Assembly (NCBI GenBank): GCA_016285835.1
Contig: JAEERM010000004.1
Span: forward strand, 1-64,000
Origin: Fibrobacter sp.
GTDB lineage: Bacteria > Fibrobacterota > Fibrobacteria > Fibrobacterales > Fibrobacteraceae
DNA: 64,000 nucleotides
Direction of reading: 5' to 3'
Shown here: one piece after another, positions 8,973 to 19,328 of the stretch
Layout of the letters: each line of letters starts with the position of its first letter
How positions within the stretch are numbered: position 1 is the first letter of the stretch
Translations under genes and position numbers: made by a program
Notes under the pieces: generated by a model
What the model saw: only the letters and a program-made list of their open reading frames with translations
Told to the model about the DNA's origin: nothing
Databases searched by the model: none

Positions 8973-11684
8973 TTAGCGAATCGTGACGCGAGCAGCCTTG
9001 ACTTCGCTACCGCGGACGATGCGGACGATGTAGCTACCCTTGCTCATCTTTTCGAGAGACACGGTGTTGGCACCGGCGTTCATCGATTCAATAGTGTTCG
9101 AAACAGCGTGACCCATCAGGTCGAAGATCTGGACGCGGACAGAACCAGCCTTGTCGAGGTTGACAAAGAGGCTGTTGCCCTGGACACCGAGCCTGATGGT
9201 GTTGGAAACGATGCGGACACCCTTGATTGCATCCTTAATGATATTCACGCACTTCAGGTCGTCAATGTAGAGGAAGTCCTTGGACGGCTGCTGATCAGAA
9301 TTAGCCCAGCCCAGAACTTCCCAAGCCATCTTCGTAATAGCGGCATAGTTCAGTTCCTTAGCTTCGCCCCAGCCATCCTGCGTGAAATTATCCAGATTGT
9401 AGGTGGAAGTCTTCCATTCATCGGAAGCCTGATTCTTGACATAGTGATAGTCGTAGTCCTTCACGGAACCATCCTGAAGCTTGAAGCTATGTGCAGCACC
9501 CTTATAGCGGTAGGAGAGAGCGGAGCACTGGCTCAAATCAATACCCTTAGTCGTGTCGGCGTTCGTGTTCAAACCGATAGCGACAAACGGCTTTTCTTTG
9601 TAGGTACCCGGATTCAAAACAATTCCCTTCAGGCCGACAAAGCCAGCAGTACCATTAGTCGGATCTTCCGTACCCGGGAACACCACGACATAACCCGGAA
9701 GAGCCGGATCATAAGTGTTCGTGATAGTGGAGAGACCACCCGGAACACTGTCGTTATAAGCATACCAAGTACCGGTCGTCTTCAGGACTTCATCACCATC
9801 TTCAACATCGTCGATATCAACAACGGTAATAACCTGAGTTGCCGGGCCAACACCACTGCTGGAGGAACCGGCAGGACCCGGACCAACAGAAGAAGAAGAA
9901 CCATTCGGAGAAGAAGTCGGACCAGAAGAAGAGCTTTCCAGAGTTTCCAGAGTGGAAATAGCCGTGATAGAAGCGCCATTGCAACGAATGTCATCCACAT
10001 AGAGGTAATCGTAGAGCGGCTGGATTTCGGAAGCCGGGCGGTCAACAACGCCGTTCACTTCCCAAGCCAAGCGGTTGGCCTTGCCCAAGTTTGCCTTCAA
10101 ATCGGTAATCTGCGGATCGGCCCAAGTGGTATGCTGCTGGAACATATCCGGGGTCAATTCAACAGTCTTCCATTCACCCGATGCTTCGGCATCGACAAAG
10201 TGGAAGTTGTAGTTAGTGATCGTGGAGAGTTCGACGCGGAAGTTATGAGCAGCGCCCTTGTACTTGTAGGAAATGGAGGTGCACTTTGCAAATTCAGCAA
10301 AGTTCGCGGTATCCTTCGTCAGGTTCAAGCCCATAGCGACGTACGGAGCCCACTTGTAGGCTCCCTGGTCAATATAGATGCCTTCCATACCGGCCATGAA
10401 CTTGGAATCATCGCCATCCTTAGCGGGAATAAGCACGTCGTAGGTTTCCTTGCCGAAGTCATTGGTGAACTTCTTGTTGCTAATCTTCGTTGCACCGCGA
10501 CCATCCTTGTCGTCATCGGAGTCGGCCCAGGCAGACCAGAAGCCGCCCGTGTAGGTGTAGCGGTCGCCGTCTTCCATGTCGTCGATGAGGTCCGTCGTGG
10601 CGCCATCGGCAACACCGGTAGAGAATCCATTATCGTCCGCATCGGAACCAAGGTGGTTGCCAAGGCCGCAATCGGAATAGGACGCACTCTTGTTCATCCA
10701 GCCCTTCACCATGTTACCAGACTCAGTATATTTCAGTCCCTGGTTCAAAGTCAAAGTCGAAAACGCAGCGGACTGTTCGGCAATAGCGGAGGCAGACCAG
10801 TTCGCCCAGGAGACGCCGTTCTGGTTCATCCAGTTCACCCAAGCCTCGCTAGCAGAACGGTTCGGAGAGCCGTTACCATCGGAACTAACAGTACCCCATT
10901 CCGTAGCGAACACGGGAACGCCCTTGCTCATAGCTTCAGAGGCACGTCCATCATATCCACTACCCACCTGGTGGGCACCTGTTGCAGCATAAAAGTGGAG
11001 AGTACAGCCGTAGTTGTTATCGCTGATGCCGGCTTTGGCGCATTCTTCCGGATGGCTGGACCAATCGGGGCTACCCACGAGGATGAGGTTGTCGGAATGA
11101 GCACGAATAGCAGGAATCACCTGATCCGCATGACTCTTCACATTGGACATGGAAGCGCCATTCGCCGGTTCGTTCCAAATTTCGAAGATAACGTTGTTGG
11201 TCTGACCGAATTCCTGAGCAGCCCAGCTAAAGAATTCCTTCGCATCGTTAGTGTACGATGAAGTACCTTCGGTATGCCAGTCAAGGATAATGTAAATGTC
11301 GTTTTCAACGGCAGCACGAACAAGCTTGCTAACCATTGCCTTCTGGTCGTTGGCACCACCCGTGGTGTAAGAACGACCATGGCTATCGAACTTTTCGTCA
11401 CCGGCACCCAAGGCAAAACGAAGAACTTCGATTCCCATGTCCTTCACCATGAGGCCCATAGCCTGGGCTGTATAGTAAACAAGGGAGCTATCTGCACCCG
11501 AGCTCCAGAAAAGGCTCATACCTCTGACCTGGACTGTCTTATCTTTGTAAGCAGGGCAAGAACCGGACAGTTTTCCGCCGTTTGCCTTAAGTTCGCCGTA
11601 AGTGCTCACAGGACCGACCCTGTTGGGCTTTACAGCGAAAGCCGCTAAAGCGGCAAGCATCATCGTTATAAAAATCTTTTTCAT
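8973..11684 (-). CDS. Secreted GH5 endoglucanase with two CBM11-like modules and type-A C-terminal sorting domain
   Basis: Signal peptide; VRGMSLFWSS, LDWHTEG, IFEIWNEPANG, FATEWGTV; two similar ~190 aa modules joined by a Ser-rich linker (SSSSGPTSSPNGSSSS); C-terminus VRVQIFDLMGHAV...GSYIVRIVRGSEVKAARVTIR. Confidence 0.88.
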   Translation of the reverse strand: MKKIFITMMLAALAAFAVKPNRVGPVSTYGELKANGGKLSGSCPAYKDKTVQVRGMSLFWSSGADSSLVYYTAQAMGLMVKDMGIEVLRFALGAGDEKFDSHGRSYTTGGANDQKAMVSKLVRAAVENDIYIILDWHTEGTSSYTNDAKEFFSWAAQEFGQTNNVIFEIWNEPANGASMSNVKSHADQVIPAIRAHSDNLILVGSPDWSSHPEECAKAGISDNNYGCTLHFYAATGAHQVGSGYDGRASEAMSKGVPVFATEWGTVSSDGNGSPNRSASEAWVNWMNQNGVSWANWSASAIAEQSAAFSTLTLNQGLKYTESGNMVKGWMNKSASYSDCGLGNHLGSDADDNGFSTGVADGATTDLIDDMEDGDRYTYTGGFWSAWADSDDDKDGRGATKISNKKFTNDFGKETYDVLIPAKDGDDSKFMAGMEGIYIDQGAYKWAPYVAMGLNLTKDTANFAEFAKCTSISYKYKGAAHNFRVELSTITNYNFHFVDAEASGEWKTVELTPDMFQQHTTWADPQITDLKANLGKANRLAWEVNGVVDRPASEIQPLYDYLYVDDIRCNGASITAISTLETLESSSSGPTSSPNGSSSSVGPGPAGSSSSGVGPATQVITVVDIDDVEDGDEVLKTTGTWYAYNDSVPGGLSTITNTYDPALPGYVVVFPGTEDPTNGTAGFVGLKGIVLNPGTYKEKPFVAIGLNTNADTTKGIDLSQCSALSYRYKGAAHSFKLQDGSVKDYDYHYVKNQASDEWKTSTYNLDNFTQDGWGEAKELNYAAITKMAWEVLGWANSDQQPSKDFLYIDDLKCVNIIKDAIKGVRIVSNTIRLGVQGNSLFVNLDKAGSVRVQIFDLMGHAVSNTIESMNAGANTVSLEKMSKGSYIVRIVRGSEVKAARVTIR

Positions 11685-11942
11685 AACATCCTTTCCTTCT
11701 AAAAAAAGTGGATTCACCTATCCCAACGTAAAAATAGATATTATTTGTGAATCTTCCTTGTAATTTATTTTGATACAATTCAACGGGTTACGTACAAATC
11801 CGCGAAATACGTTCAAAAACAAGGAAAATCCGTTTTTTTCAACACATTATCACCCAAAATCCGTGATTTGTGTCACCGGAGACGTGTGAGCGAGCACATA
11901 AGAAAAAAACATTTTACACGCGGCAAGGATAGAAACAACAAA

Positions 11943-11962
11943 AACTCCGCCGGAGCGGAGTT
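11943..11962 (-). terminator. Terminator of the small secreted protein gene
   Basis: ACTCCGC-TCCG-GCGGAGT followed by TTTTTG on minus strand. Confidence 0.65.
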
Positions 11963-11991
11963 CCAAAAACGTTTCAAAAGGCCAACAACGA

Positions 11992-12426
11992 TTAGTTTTC
12001 GTTGTTGTGCATTTCGATCTGTTCGCGGTCCATCGTGTGCTGCAAGTATTCCTTGAAGTCACGGTCGATGTTCACGCCATCGAAGTCGATGTCGTCGTTT
12101 TCCAACACGAACACGGCGCTCGGGTTATCGAGCCAGCCAACCACGTCCACGCCTTCCAATTTCATGGACTTGTCGCCAGCAGCCTGTGCAACGTATTCGA
12201 TCTTGGATTTTTCAACCCAACCTTGGCCGCAATTACCTTTCACAAGCACATCCGTATCGGCTTCCTTCACGATGGTCAGTTCGTCATTGAAGCCTGCGGT
12301 ACAGACCACGGATCCACCACCCTTTTCCTTGGTGAGATCAACATCGCCGAGCTTGGATTTAACCTTCTTGGCAGCGAAAGAATTGGCAACCAAGAGGGCA
12401 AGAGCAATAAACAACACCTTTTTCAT
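11992..12426 (-). CDS. Small secreted protein of unknown function
   Basis: MKKVLFIALALLVANSFA signal peptide. Confidence 0.6.
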   Translation of the reverse strand: MKKVLFIALALLVANSFAAKKVKSKLGDVDLTKEKGGGSVVCTAGFNDELTIVKEADTDVLVKGNCGQGWVEKSKIEYVAQAAGDKSMKLEGVDVVGWLDNPSAVFVLENDDIDFDGVNIDRDFKEYLQHTMDREQIEMHNNEN

Positions 12427-12521
12427 AACTTTCCTCAGTTTCATGAAAACATTCAACAATGCTATACGAATATACCTTTTTATTTTTCGATTCGGTTGTA
12501 TTTCTTTTAAATTTTTACTTA

Positions 12522-13529
12522 ATGAAGAAGATTTTTTTTATTTCGACGGTTATTTTGGTCATTTTGGCGATTTTTGCTTGTTTTCAAGCAAAAAATAGGC
12601 TAAATGCGCTCTCCGGCAACGAAAAAATGGTCCTTTTGGAAATCCCGAAGGGCAGTTCCCCCGCAAAAGTATCGCAAATTTTACATGAAAATGGCATCTG
12701 GACCGACGATTTGGCGTTCCAACTGTGGTGTCGTTTGCACAAACCTAACCTGAAAGCGGGCTGGTACGAAGTTCCCGCGAACAGCAAACTCGACGAAATC
12801 ATCGCCCTTTTCGAAAGCGGAAAGAACGCCGTGAAGAAGGTGACCATCCCCGAAGGCCGCGCCTCGTGGGAAATCCCGTCGTACCTCATGAAAGCGTTCC
12901 CGAACCTCGATACAAACCGCTGGAACGCATTGATCCACGACCCGAAGTTCACCCAATCGCTCGGAGTCAGCGCCAAATCACTGGAAGGCTACCTGCTGCC
13001 CGAAACCTACCCATTCGCCGTTGACGCCGACGAAGAGGCAATCATCAAGCAGATGGTCTCGGCAAACCTGAAACTCCGCGAACAATACAAGGACATGGAA
13101 GGGACCATGTGGGAAACTCTCGGCAGTTGGCACAAAGTGCTCACACTGGCAAGCGTGGTCGAAGAAGAAACTGGCAAGCCCGACGAGCGCCCACTCATCG
13201 CGGGAGTGTTCCACAACAGGCTCCGCATAGGCATGCCGCTCGGAGCGGACCCGACCGTCCGGTTCATTTTCAGGAACCTAACGGGTCCCATTTACAAGAG
13301 CCAGCTCAACAGCAACAGTCCCTACAACACGCGCAAGTTCAAAGGCCTCATGCCCGGCCCCATCTCGAACCCGGGCCGCAAGGCTATCGAGGCGGCTCTC
13401 AAGCCCGCAAAGACAGACGCGCTCTACTTTGTCGCAAAAGACGATGGCTCAGGTACGCATTTCTTCAGCAGCAACCTGAAAGACCACAACAAGTACAAAA
13501 ACATCGCCGCAAAGAATCGCGGAGAATAA
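12522..13529 (+). CDS. mltG: Endolytic murein transglycosylase MltG (YceG-like)
   Basis: ASVVEEETGKPDERPLIAGVFHNRLRIGMPLGADPTVRF, SPYNTRKFKGLMPGPISNPG, ALYFVAKDDGSGTHFFS. Confidence 0.93.
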   Translation: MKKIFFISTVILVILAIFACFQAKNRLNALSGNEKMVLLEIPKGSSPAKVSQILHENGIWTDDLAFQLWCRLHKPNLKAGWYEVPANSKLDEIIALFESGKNAVKKVTIPEGRASWEIPSYLMKAFPNLDTNRWNALIHDPKFTQSLGVSAKSLEGYLLPETYPFAVDADEEAIIKQMVSANLKLREQYKDMEGTMWETLGSWHKVLTLASVVEEETGKPDERPLIAGVFHNRLRIGMPLGADPTVRFIFRNLTGPIYKSQLNSNSPYNTRKFKGLMPGPISNPGRKAIEAALKPAKTDALYFVAKDDGSGTHFFSSNLKDHNKYKNIAAKNRGE

Positions 13530-13539
13530 CAAATCCAGA

Positions 13540-15867
13540 TTAGAATAGATTGTAATTACCAATACGGATAAAGTATTTGTAATCGTCAAACTTGTTCAAA
13601 TCACCAGCCGTTTCGAAGTCAACCGTTCGCGACATACCGGCAAGCACATTGATAGACCGGTACACAAACCGGAACGTCGGCTCCATGACGACCTTGTTGG
13701 CACCCAAAGTCACCGACGGATTGCTCTCGAAATCCCGGATATAGGCGCCATAAAGCCACAGTCCGCTCCCTTTGTAGTGCAGGGCAGCACTCATCCTAAG
13801 CAAGCCGTAATGGTGAGATGCGAGTGTCGAGTTGTACCATTCCGTACTCCACGGAGTCGCCTGGGGCTGGAACCTGTAACAGTTACTTAGTACAGCGTAA
13901 TCAAAGTCCTTCGGGTACTCGTAGCCGAAACCTTCCTCATGGTACTGCTCAATTCCGCCTGCGGCTCCGAAGATGAACGTTGCAAACTTCCTGGGAGACA
14001 CGGCATAATAGGCATCCACTTCTCCCTTCCAATAGATGGGAATAAAGTCGGCACGGCCCAGTTCGAACCCAATAGCCTCAAGCCCTAAGTCGGCATTGAT
14101 TGCATAACCCTCTGTAGCAAACCACTTGTCCCGCTTGCCAGAATACTGTTCGAAATGCAAACTCGGCGAAACAGGATAAGTATTAAAGAACTGCTCTTCG
14201 TAGGCGAGCGTGTCCATCTCGAATTCCCTGTTACCGAACATGACACTTAGCGAGATACTCTGCGTTGCGGTAAGCAAATACGTTACTGATGCCGAGAGGT
14301 CGCTGCGGTGTTCCGAATAAATACGGTCCTCATGCGGGAGTTCATCGTTGAAAGACTTGAGGGGGCGAACATTTTGCCACTCATAGGCAAACGAAAGGCT
14401 CCAGTTCTTGTTCCACAACCGGTCTATGTCGAAATAAGGACGCAGGCCGTAGCTATTGTTGCCCCAGAACCCAGCGACATTCACATTGAACTCCATCTGA
14501 TTGATAAAGCGGACACCCATCTCTCCATAGACATTCGGGCCGAAAGCGTTGGAACCAAAACCACCCAAGGCAATATCGAATACGGGAGAAGACTTCGCTC
14601 CAACAATCAAATCGCCGTTCGACTGCATATCCAGCATAAGCGAATCATAGACGGGATTTTGCGTGAGTGCGTATGCAAAGCGGCGCGGAGCGACAATTCC
14701 GGTATCCCCTTCATCCCAGTACGATTTCGCATTGATATGTTTTTCTGCGGACAAACTATCAAACGTGGGGTTGTAACGGAACCACGGATACACTTCGGAC
14801 TTTATTTCTTCGTAATTCTTTCTGCGGTCCTGCTCAAATGGAAGCGAGTTCACCCGTTTTTCCATGGCAGAAAAACCAGCCTGGATAAGAGCATTGTGGC
14901 TGGTTTCCGGAATCGAATGTGCACGCACAATTAGCCCCGGGCGATTGTTCAAGCCCTCACCCGCATACTTTTTCAAAGCACGCTGCCACGGATTTCCTGT
15001 GAGATTAGCACGCACAGGATCGGCAATGGCTATAATGGGATATTCATCGGGAGAATCTTCGGCAGGCAAAGCCAAATACGGGCAAATTTCCCCCGACTCG
15101 CTATTACCCAACCACGGAAGGGATTTCAAGACATCTTCGCTCGTGTTGCCAACCGTCCCGTCGCATGCGAGCACGGAAAATGGAATCTTGGACTTGACAG
15201 ACTGGCGATACAGACTTTCTTGCAACCGCAACTTCCCCAAAGCGCGTTCAACACCGGCCGTATCGAGGATGAGCGGTCTGGGAATGCGATGCGGGATACC
15301 GGTAGAATCCGACCGCAAGGCAAAACGGTACCTGAGACTCGGAATTCCTTCTAAAGAAATAGGCCAGTCAAAAGTATTCCATTCCGTTTTTTCGACAATG
15401 AAGTCATGACCGACAAACGGTTCAAAATCTTCTTCCAGGAAAAGCCTCTGCATATCGTCCAGACGCATTCCCCTAGACCACATAAATCCGACCCAAGCAC
15501 CCCACGACGTACCTACAATGGAATCGACGGGAACATGGTACTCCTCGATAGCGTAAAGTACGCCCAAATAAAACCAAGGAGAATCTTCGCCGCCGCTCAG
15601 ATAAAGCACAGACTTCTGTTTTTTCAAGGACGAATCTACTACCGTAGAATCGGCAGAAACAACCGAATCCGTTTTCACGACAGAATCAAATGCAGCCAAG
15701 ACAGAATCGGCAGAGGGTTGTTGCACCGGAGGTGCTGACAAAGAATCAACAGGAGCAGGTTCGCCTGCTGCAAAAGCAAGCGATGCAAGCAAAACTGTCA
15801 GGGCGTACAAAATACGTCCTAGACCATTTGGGGACAAGTTAACCAAGGCGGGCCGGATTGGAAACAT
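13540..15867 (-). CDS. Patatin-like phospholipase-family protein with C-terminal predicted beta-barrel
   Basis: VGTSWGAWVGF (GxSxG), ADPVRANL corresponding to the patatin Asp motif; C-terminal half rich in alternating beta segments ending YKYFIRIGNYNLF; exact start uncertain. Confidence 0.7.
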   Translation of the reverse strand: MFPIRPALVNLSPNGLGRILYALTVLLASLAFAAGEPAPVDSLSAPPVQQPSADSVLAAFDSVVKTDSVVSADSTVVDSSLKKQKSVLYLSGGEDSPWFYLGVLYAIEEYHVPVDSIVGTSWGAWVGFMWSRGMRLDDMQRLFLEEDFEPFVGHDFIVEKTEWNTFDWPISLEGIPSLRYRFALRSDSTGIPHRIPRPLILDTAGVERALGKLRLQESLYRQSVKSKIPFSVLACDGTVGNTSEDVLKSLPWLGNSESGEICPYLALPAEDSPDEYPIIAIADPVRANLTGNPWQRALKKYAGEGLNNRPGLIVRAHSIPETSHNALIQAGFSAMEKRVNSLPFEQDRRKNYEEIKSEVYPWFRYNPTFDSLSAEKHINAKSYWDEGDTGIVAPRRFAYALTQNPVYDSLMLDMQSNGDLIVGAKSSPVFDIALGGFGSNAFGPNVYGEMGVRFINQMEFNVNVAGFWGNNSYGLRPYFDIDRLWNKNWSLSFAYEWQNVRPLKSFNDELPHEDRIYSEHRSDLSASVTYLLTATQSISLSVMFGNREFEMDTLAYEEQFFNTYPVSPSLHFEQYSGKRDKWFATEGYAINADLGLEAIGFELGRADFIPIYWKGEVDAYYAVSPRKFATFIFGAAGGIEQYHEEGFGYEYPKDFDYAVLSNCYRFQPQATPWSTEWYNSTLASHHYGLLRMSAALHYKGSGLWLYGAYIRDFESNPSVTLGANKVVMEPTFRFVYRSINVLAGMSRTVDFETAGDLNKFDDYKYFIRIGNYNLF

Positions 15868-16840
15868 ATTTCCCCGCATCTTCACGATTGACATAACCCG
15901 AACGAACAAGTTCGGCCAGGCAATCATCCATCAACAACATGCCTTCCGAAGCCGACGACGCAATAATTGAAGGCAACTTGAAGTGTTCACCATTACGGAT
16001 ATGCGTCGCCACATTCTGCGTATTGTACAGGACTTCCCAAGCAGGGACAATACCCTTCTCGTCGGCAGTGGGCAACAGGCGCTGCACCACGACGGCCTTG
16101 AGCACAGCCGCAAGCATCGTACGCACGAGGGAACGCATTTCGGGAGCCGAAGCCGACAGCAAGGCTTCGAGCACGCCAACAGAGTTACCCGCCGTCACGT
16201 TCACCACGACAAGCGCACCCGCATTGGCCGCTTCGAGCATCGGGAGCAAGTTATCGCGTTCAAAATCCCCCATCCAGAAGAGGTCGGTCCCACTGCGAAG
16301 CGCCTGGTCCATTCTCTTTTCTATTTTCGTGGTAGAATCCTGAAGGACAAGGCTTTCGCCAGAATTGATATGCAATTCCTCCTTCCCAATAAAGCTCGCA
16401 CGCAACATTCTGCTCGAACACAGTGTACCCACGTAAGCCGATGCCGTCGTCGTCTTGCCGCTACATGCCGGGCCTCCGAACACGACAAGGCCCGAACTGA
16501 ACCCGAGAAGGTTGTTCATATTCTCTGTAATCCCCAAGGCAGAGAAATCGGGGCACTGCTCCAAAATCGGGCGGAACACGGCGGCATTACCACGCGCTTC
16601 GCGGAAATAACGAACACGCCAATGAGTGTTCACCCACGGGCCGCCAACTAACGAACCGCTCTCCGCTTCGAGTTCGCCCAAAAATTCAACAATCGAGCCC
16701 CGTTCAACAACCGGGGCATCGGGAATCGTACACACACGGCCTGCCAAGCGCACCGAAGGAGATAGGCCTTCCGAGACAATCACTTCGCTTGCACCAATAT
16801 TCAGCGCATAATCCAAAAGAGCTTCTATTTCTGTAGCCAT
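15839..16840 (-). CDS. Divergent PilT-like ATPase
   Basis: FGGPACSGKTTT Walker A; SGTDLFWMGDFERDNLLPMLEAANAGALV; ATEIEALLDYALNIGASEVIVSEG; C-terminal GMLLMDDCLAELVRSGYVN. Confidence 0.75.
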   Translation of the reverse strand: MATEIEALLDYALNIGASEVIVSEGLSPSVRLAGRVCTIPDAPVVERGSIVEFLGELEAESGSLVGGPWVNTHWRVRYFREARGNAAVFRPILEQCPDFSALGITENMNNLLGFSSGLVVFGGPACSGKTTTASAYVGTLCSSRMLRASFIGKEELHINSGESLVLQDSTTKIEKRMDQALRSGTDLFWMGDFERDNLLPMLEAANAGALVVVNVTAGNSVGVLEALLSASAPEMRSLVRTMLAAVLKAVVVQRLLPTADEKGIVPAWEVLYNTQNVATHIRNGEHFKLPSIIASSASEGMLLMDDCLAELVRSGYVNREDAGKYVSNPARLG

Positions 16841-16851
16841 AGTACACCTCG

Positions 16852-18507
16852 TCATTTAGCCGGGCGGTAAGACGCAAAGCGCCTGTTGTCGTAAGCGCGC
16901 TTCCAAGCCTCAAAGCCATCGATGTAACCGGATTCCACACACTTCTGCAGGGAGTCATCCAACGTAATGCCCTGATCGTGCTGGCTGCTTATTGCTGCCG
17001 CGATTTGCGAGAAATCGTTCTTGCGGATCATGTTCGCAACTGTGGACGATACCTTCATTGCCTCGCACGCAAGGATAAGCCCCTGGTTCTGCACAACCGG
17101 CACCAACTGCTGTACAATCACGCCCTTGAGCTGTTCGGCAAGCGTGTAAGCGAAACTCGTCCGCGACGCTTCCGGAACAGAAGCCAACAGACGGGAAAGC
17201 AACGCATGGATGTTATTGCCCGTCGTCACGGCAAACACGAGAGCACCAGCGTTGGAAGCCTGCAACAAAAGCGAAAGTTCTTCCATGTTTTCGAGGTGGT
17301 CGAACAAGATGACATCGGCACCATTGTTCATGGCAAGTTCAATTCCCTCGACTCCCGAATGCACATGCAGCCCGACTTCGCGCTGGGCAACAGCCCCCGC
17401 CGTATTGCGGAGAAGGCGTTCTATAGGCTTCTCGACGGTCTGGATGTAGGTTTCCCTGTTCCGCATGATTGTTTCGGCATAGGTAAGCATCGTCGTCGTG
17501 CGCCCGCTGAACGACGGGCCCGCAATGAGCACAAGGCCACTGGTCAGTTCAGCAAAGCTCTCACAGAACGGCGGCAAATAAAGGCTTTCGAGCGACGCTG
17601 ACTCCGCTTGGATAATGCGAATCGATACACTCGGGACCCCATCAAACCATGTCACCGAAAGGCGAATTCGACCAACGCCCGGAACACCGGCCGTCTTGCT
17701 GAAGTTTTCGCCTTGAACAATCTTGTATCCGTCGTCAAAACAGTCCGCGACATCGTCCAGGCGGTTCGACAGTTCCGAAACGCTCATCGCTTCTTCGGTG
17801 ACAGGGACAATGTTGCCCGACTGACGCATAGCCACCTGGCGGTCCGGATAGAGGTAAATGTCTGTCGCGTTGAACTTGCGGGCAAAAGCAATCATCTCGG
17901 CAAGCGATGTCGTCGGAGAGAGCGATTCGGGAGCCTGGACCGGAGCACCTTCGCCACTTTCAACTGCAAAATGGGTGGGCAAAGCCTTGGCCGGTTCTTC
18001 CGCTGCGGCAGGGGCCGCTGGAGCCTCCGGTTCGCTTTCCTGCATCGTGGGTTTGAACTCGGCAAGCTGGGTCGATTCGAGACCGGCAACCGCCTTGACT
18101 TCCTTCGCCGAAATGGAAGACTTTCCGTAAATGTCGTTTCCTTCGATCTGGAGCTCGCCTTGGCTGGAGGACGCGGGCGCCGAAGGCGCCCCATTCGCCG
18201 CGGCCTTCTTCGCAGGAGGAGTCGCTTGGGCCTTCGCCTGTTCCTTAGCCTGTTCTTTTGCCTTCGCAGCATCCCTTTCCTTGGCCGCGGCAATGGCCGC
18301 CGCATTCGCGGCGGCTGCGGTCTCCGCTTGTGCTTTCTTCGCCTCAAGGTCACGGACGTAAGCAAGGACCTTCTGGTAAACAGCAGGCTTCAAAAGCCCC
18401 ACTTCAACAAGCACCTGCCCGATATCCTTGGAATCGGAGACTTTGTCTTTGTAAGCGTTAATCTGATCCTCGGTCACAAGTTTATTGTAGACAAGGACCT
18501 TCGCCAT
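16852..18507 (-). CDS. Divergent PilT-like ATPase with extra N-terminal domain and Ala/Lys-rich linker
   Basis: IAGPSFSGRTTTMLTYAETIMRNRETYIQTVEKPIE; NGADVILFDHLENMEELSLLLQASNAGALVFAVTTGN; GITLDDSLQKCVESGYID; Walker A Lys replaced by Arg. Confidence 0.75.
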   Translation of the reverse strand: MAKVLVYNKLVTEDQINAYKDKVSDSKDIGQVLVEVGLLKPAVYQKVLAYVRDLEAKKAQAETAAAANAAAIAAAKERDAAKAKEQAKEQAKAQATPPAKKAAANGAPSAPASSSQGELQIEGNDIYGKSSISAKEVKAVAGLESTQLAEFKPTMQESEPEAPAAPAAAEEPAKALPTHFAVESGEGAPVQAPESLSPTTSLAEMIAFARKFNATDIYLYPDRQVAMRQSGNIVPVTEEAMSVSELSNRLDDVADCFDDGYKIVQGENFSKTAGVPGVGRIRLSVTWFDGVPSVSIRIIQAESASLESLYLPPFCESFAELTSGLVLIAGPSFSGRTTTMLTYAETIMRNRETYIQTVEKPIERLLRNTAGAVAQREVGLHVHSGVEGIELAMNNGADVILFDHLENMEELSLLLQASNAGALVFAVTTGNNIHALLSRLLASVPEASRTSFAYTLAEQLKGVIVQQLVPVVQNQGLILACEAMKVSSTVANMIRKNDFSQIAAAISSQHDQGITLDDSLQKCVESGYIDGFEAWKRAYDNRRFASYRPAK

Positions 18508-18518
18508 GTACTGGTTTC

Positions 18519-19328
18519 TCATAAGAAATCCCTCCGGCTAAACCACCAGCTGGCCACTCCGAGGAACACGCATACATAGCCTAGCGCATACAAGGAATTC
18601 CACAGCAGATAAAGGTCCGGCAAAGCAAGCCCGTGGACCACGTAAGTAGAGACATTGAATCTGTACAGCCCAGGGAACACGGCATGCAAGACCACCGCGA
18701 CCTTCTCAAGCACTGCCGTCGAGGCATCCCCCATCTCTCCCATGCGGCTTGCGAAACGCACCTGTTCCAAAAGTTCATCGCTCAAATGCCCAGCAAGGTA
18801 AACGCCAAGCGTAAAGAGAGCGCTGAGCACAGTGCTACTAAAGCTACTAAACAGGAGCGCTACAGCAATGACAACTGCCATTTCGCAGAAAATCAGGTAT
18901 ATCGCGACAAGGAGGTACAGCGTCGGTTCCGCACTCGTGAGGAACAAGATGGCATAGTAGACTCCCGTGAGCAAAACCAAGTGTACCGCCACCACGGCAA
19001 GCAAGCCAAAATACTTACCGATAACAAACGACGCTCGGCTGATGGGCTTGGACAAAAGCGTCAACACCGTCCGCCGTTGAATCTCTTTCTGCACCAAGCT
19101 TATCCCCACAAATATGGAAATCAGAAGGCAAGAAAGGTTCATCACGGTAAGCGTGGTAGACTTAATCACGTAGGCGCGGTCAAACACGGACCATTCGCCC
19201 AGCACAATACTGAACAAGGCAAGCCCAATAGCGAGCAAAATAATGTTATAAAGAATCTTGTCGCGAATCGATTCGCGGAACGTATTGAGGGCAATGATGC
19301 CGATATGCTTAAGCGTCTGCACGGGCAA
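18519..19328 (-). CDS. ABC-2 type transporter permease
   Basis: Multiple TM segments; FRESIRDKILYNIILLAIGLALFSIVLGEW; RTVLTLLSKPISRASFVIGKYFGLLAVV. Confidence 0.85.
   Translation of the reverse strand: MPVQTLKHIGIIALNTFRESIRDKILYNIILLAIGLALFSIVLGEWSVFDRAYVIKSTTLTVMNLSCLLISIFVGISLVQKEIQRRTVLTLLSKPISRASFVIGKYFGLLAVVAVHLVLLTGVYYAILFLTSAEPTLYLLVAIYLIFCEMAVVIAVALLFSSFSSTVLSALFTLGVYLAGHLSDELLEQVRFASRMGEMGDASTAVLEKVAVVLHAVFPGLYRFNVSTYVVHGLALPDLYLLWNSLYALGYVCVFLGVASWWFSRRDFL

Noticed and set aside
9108-11261. 717-aa plus-strand ORF opposite the GH5 gene
   Set aside because: Antisense shadow of a long GC-biased coding region; low-complexity Arg/Val/Ile composition and no recognisable family, whereas the minus strand encodes a clear GH5 enzyme.
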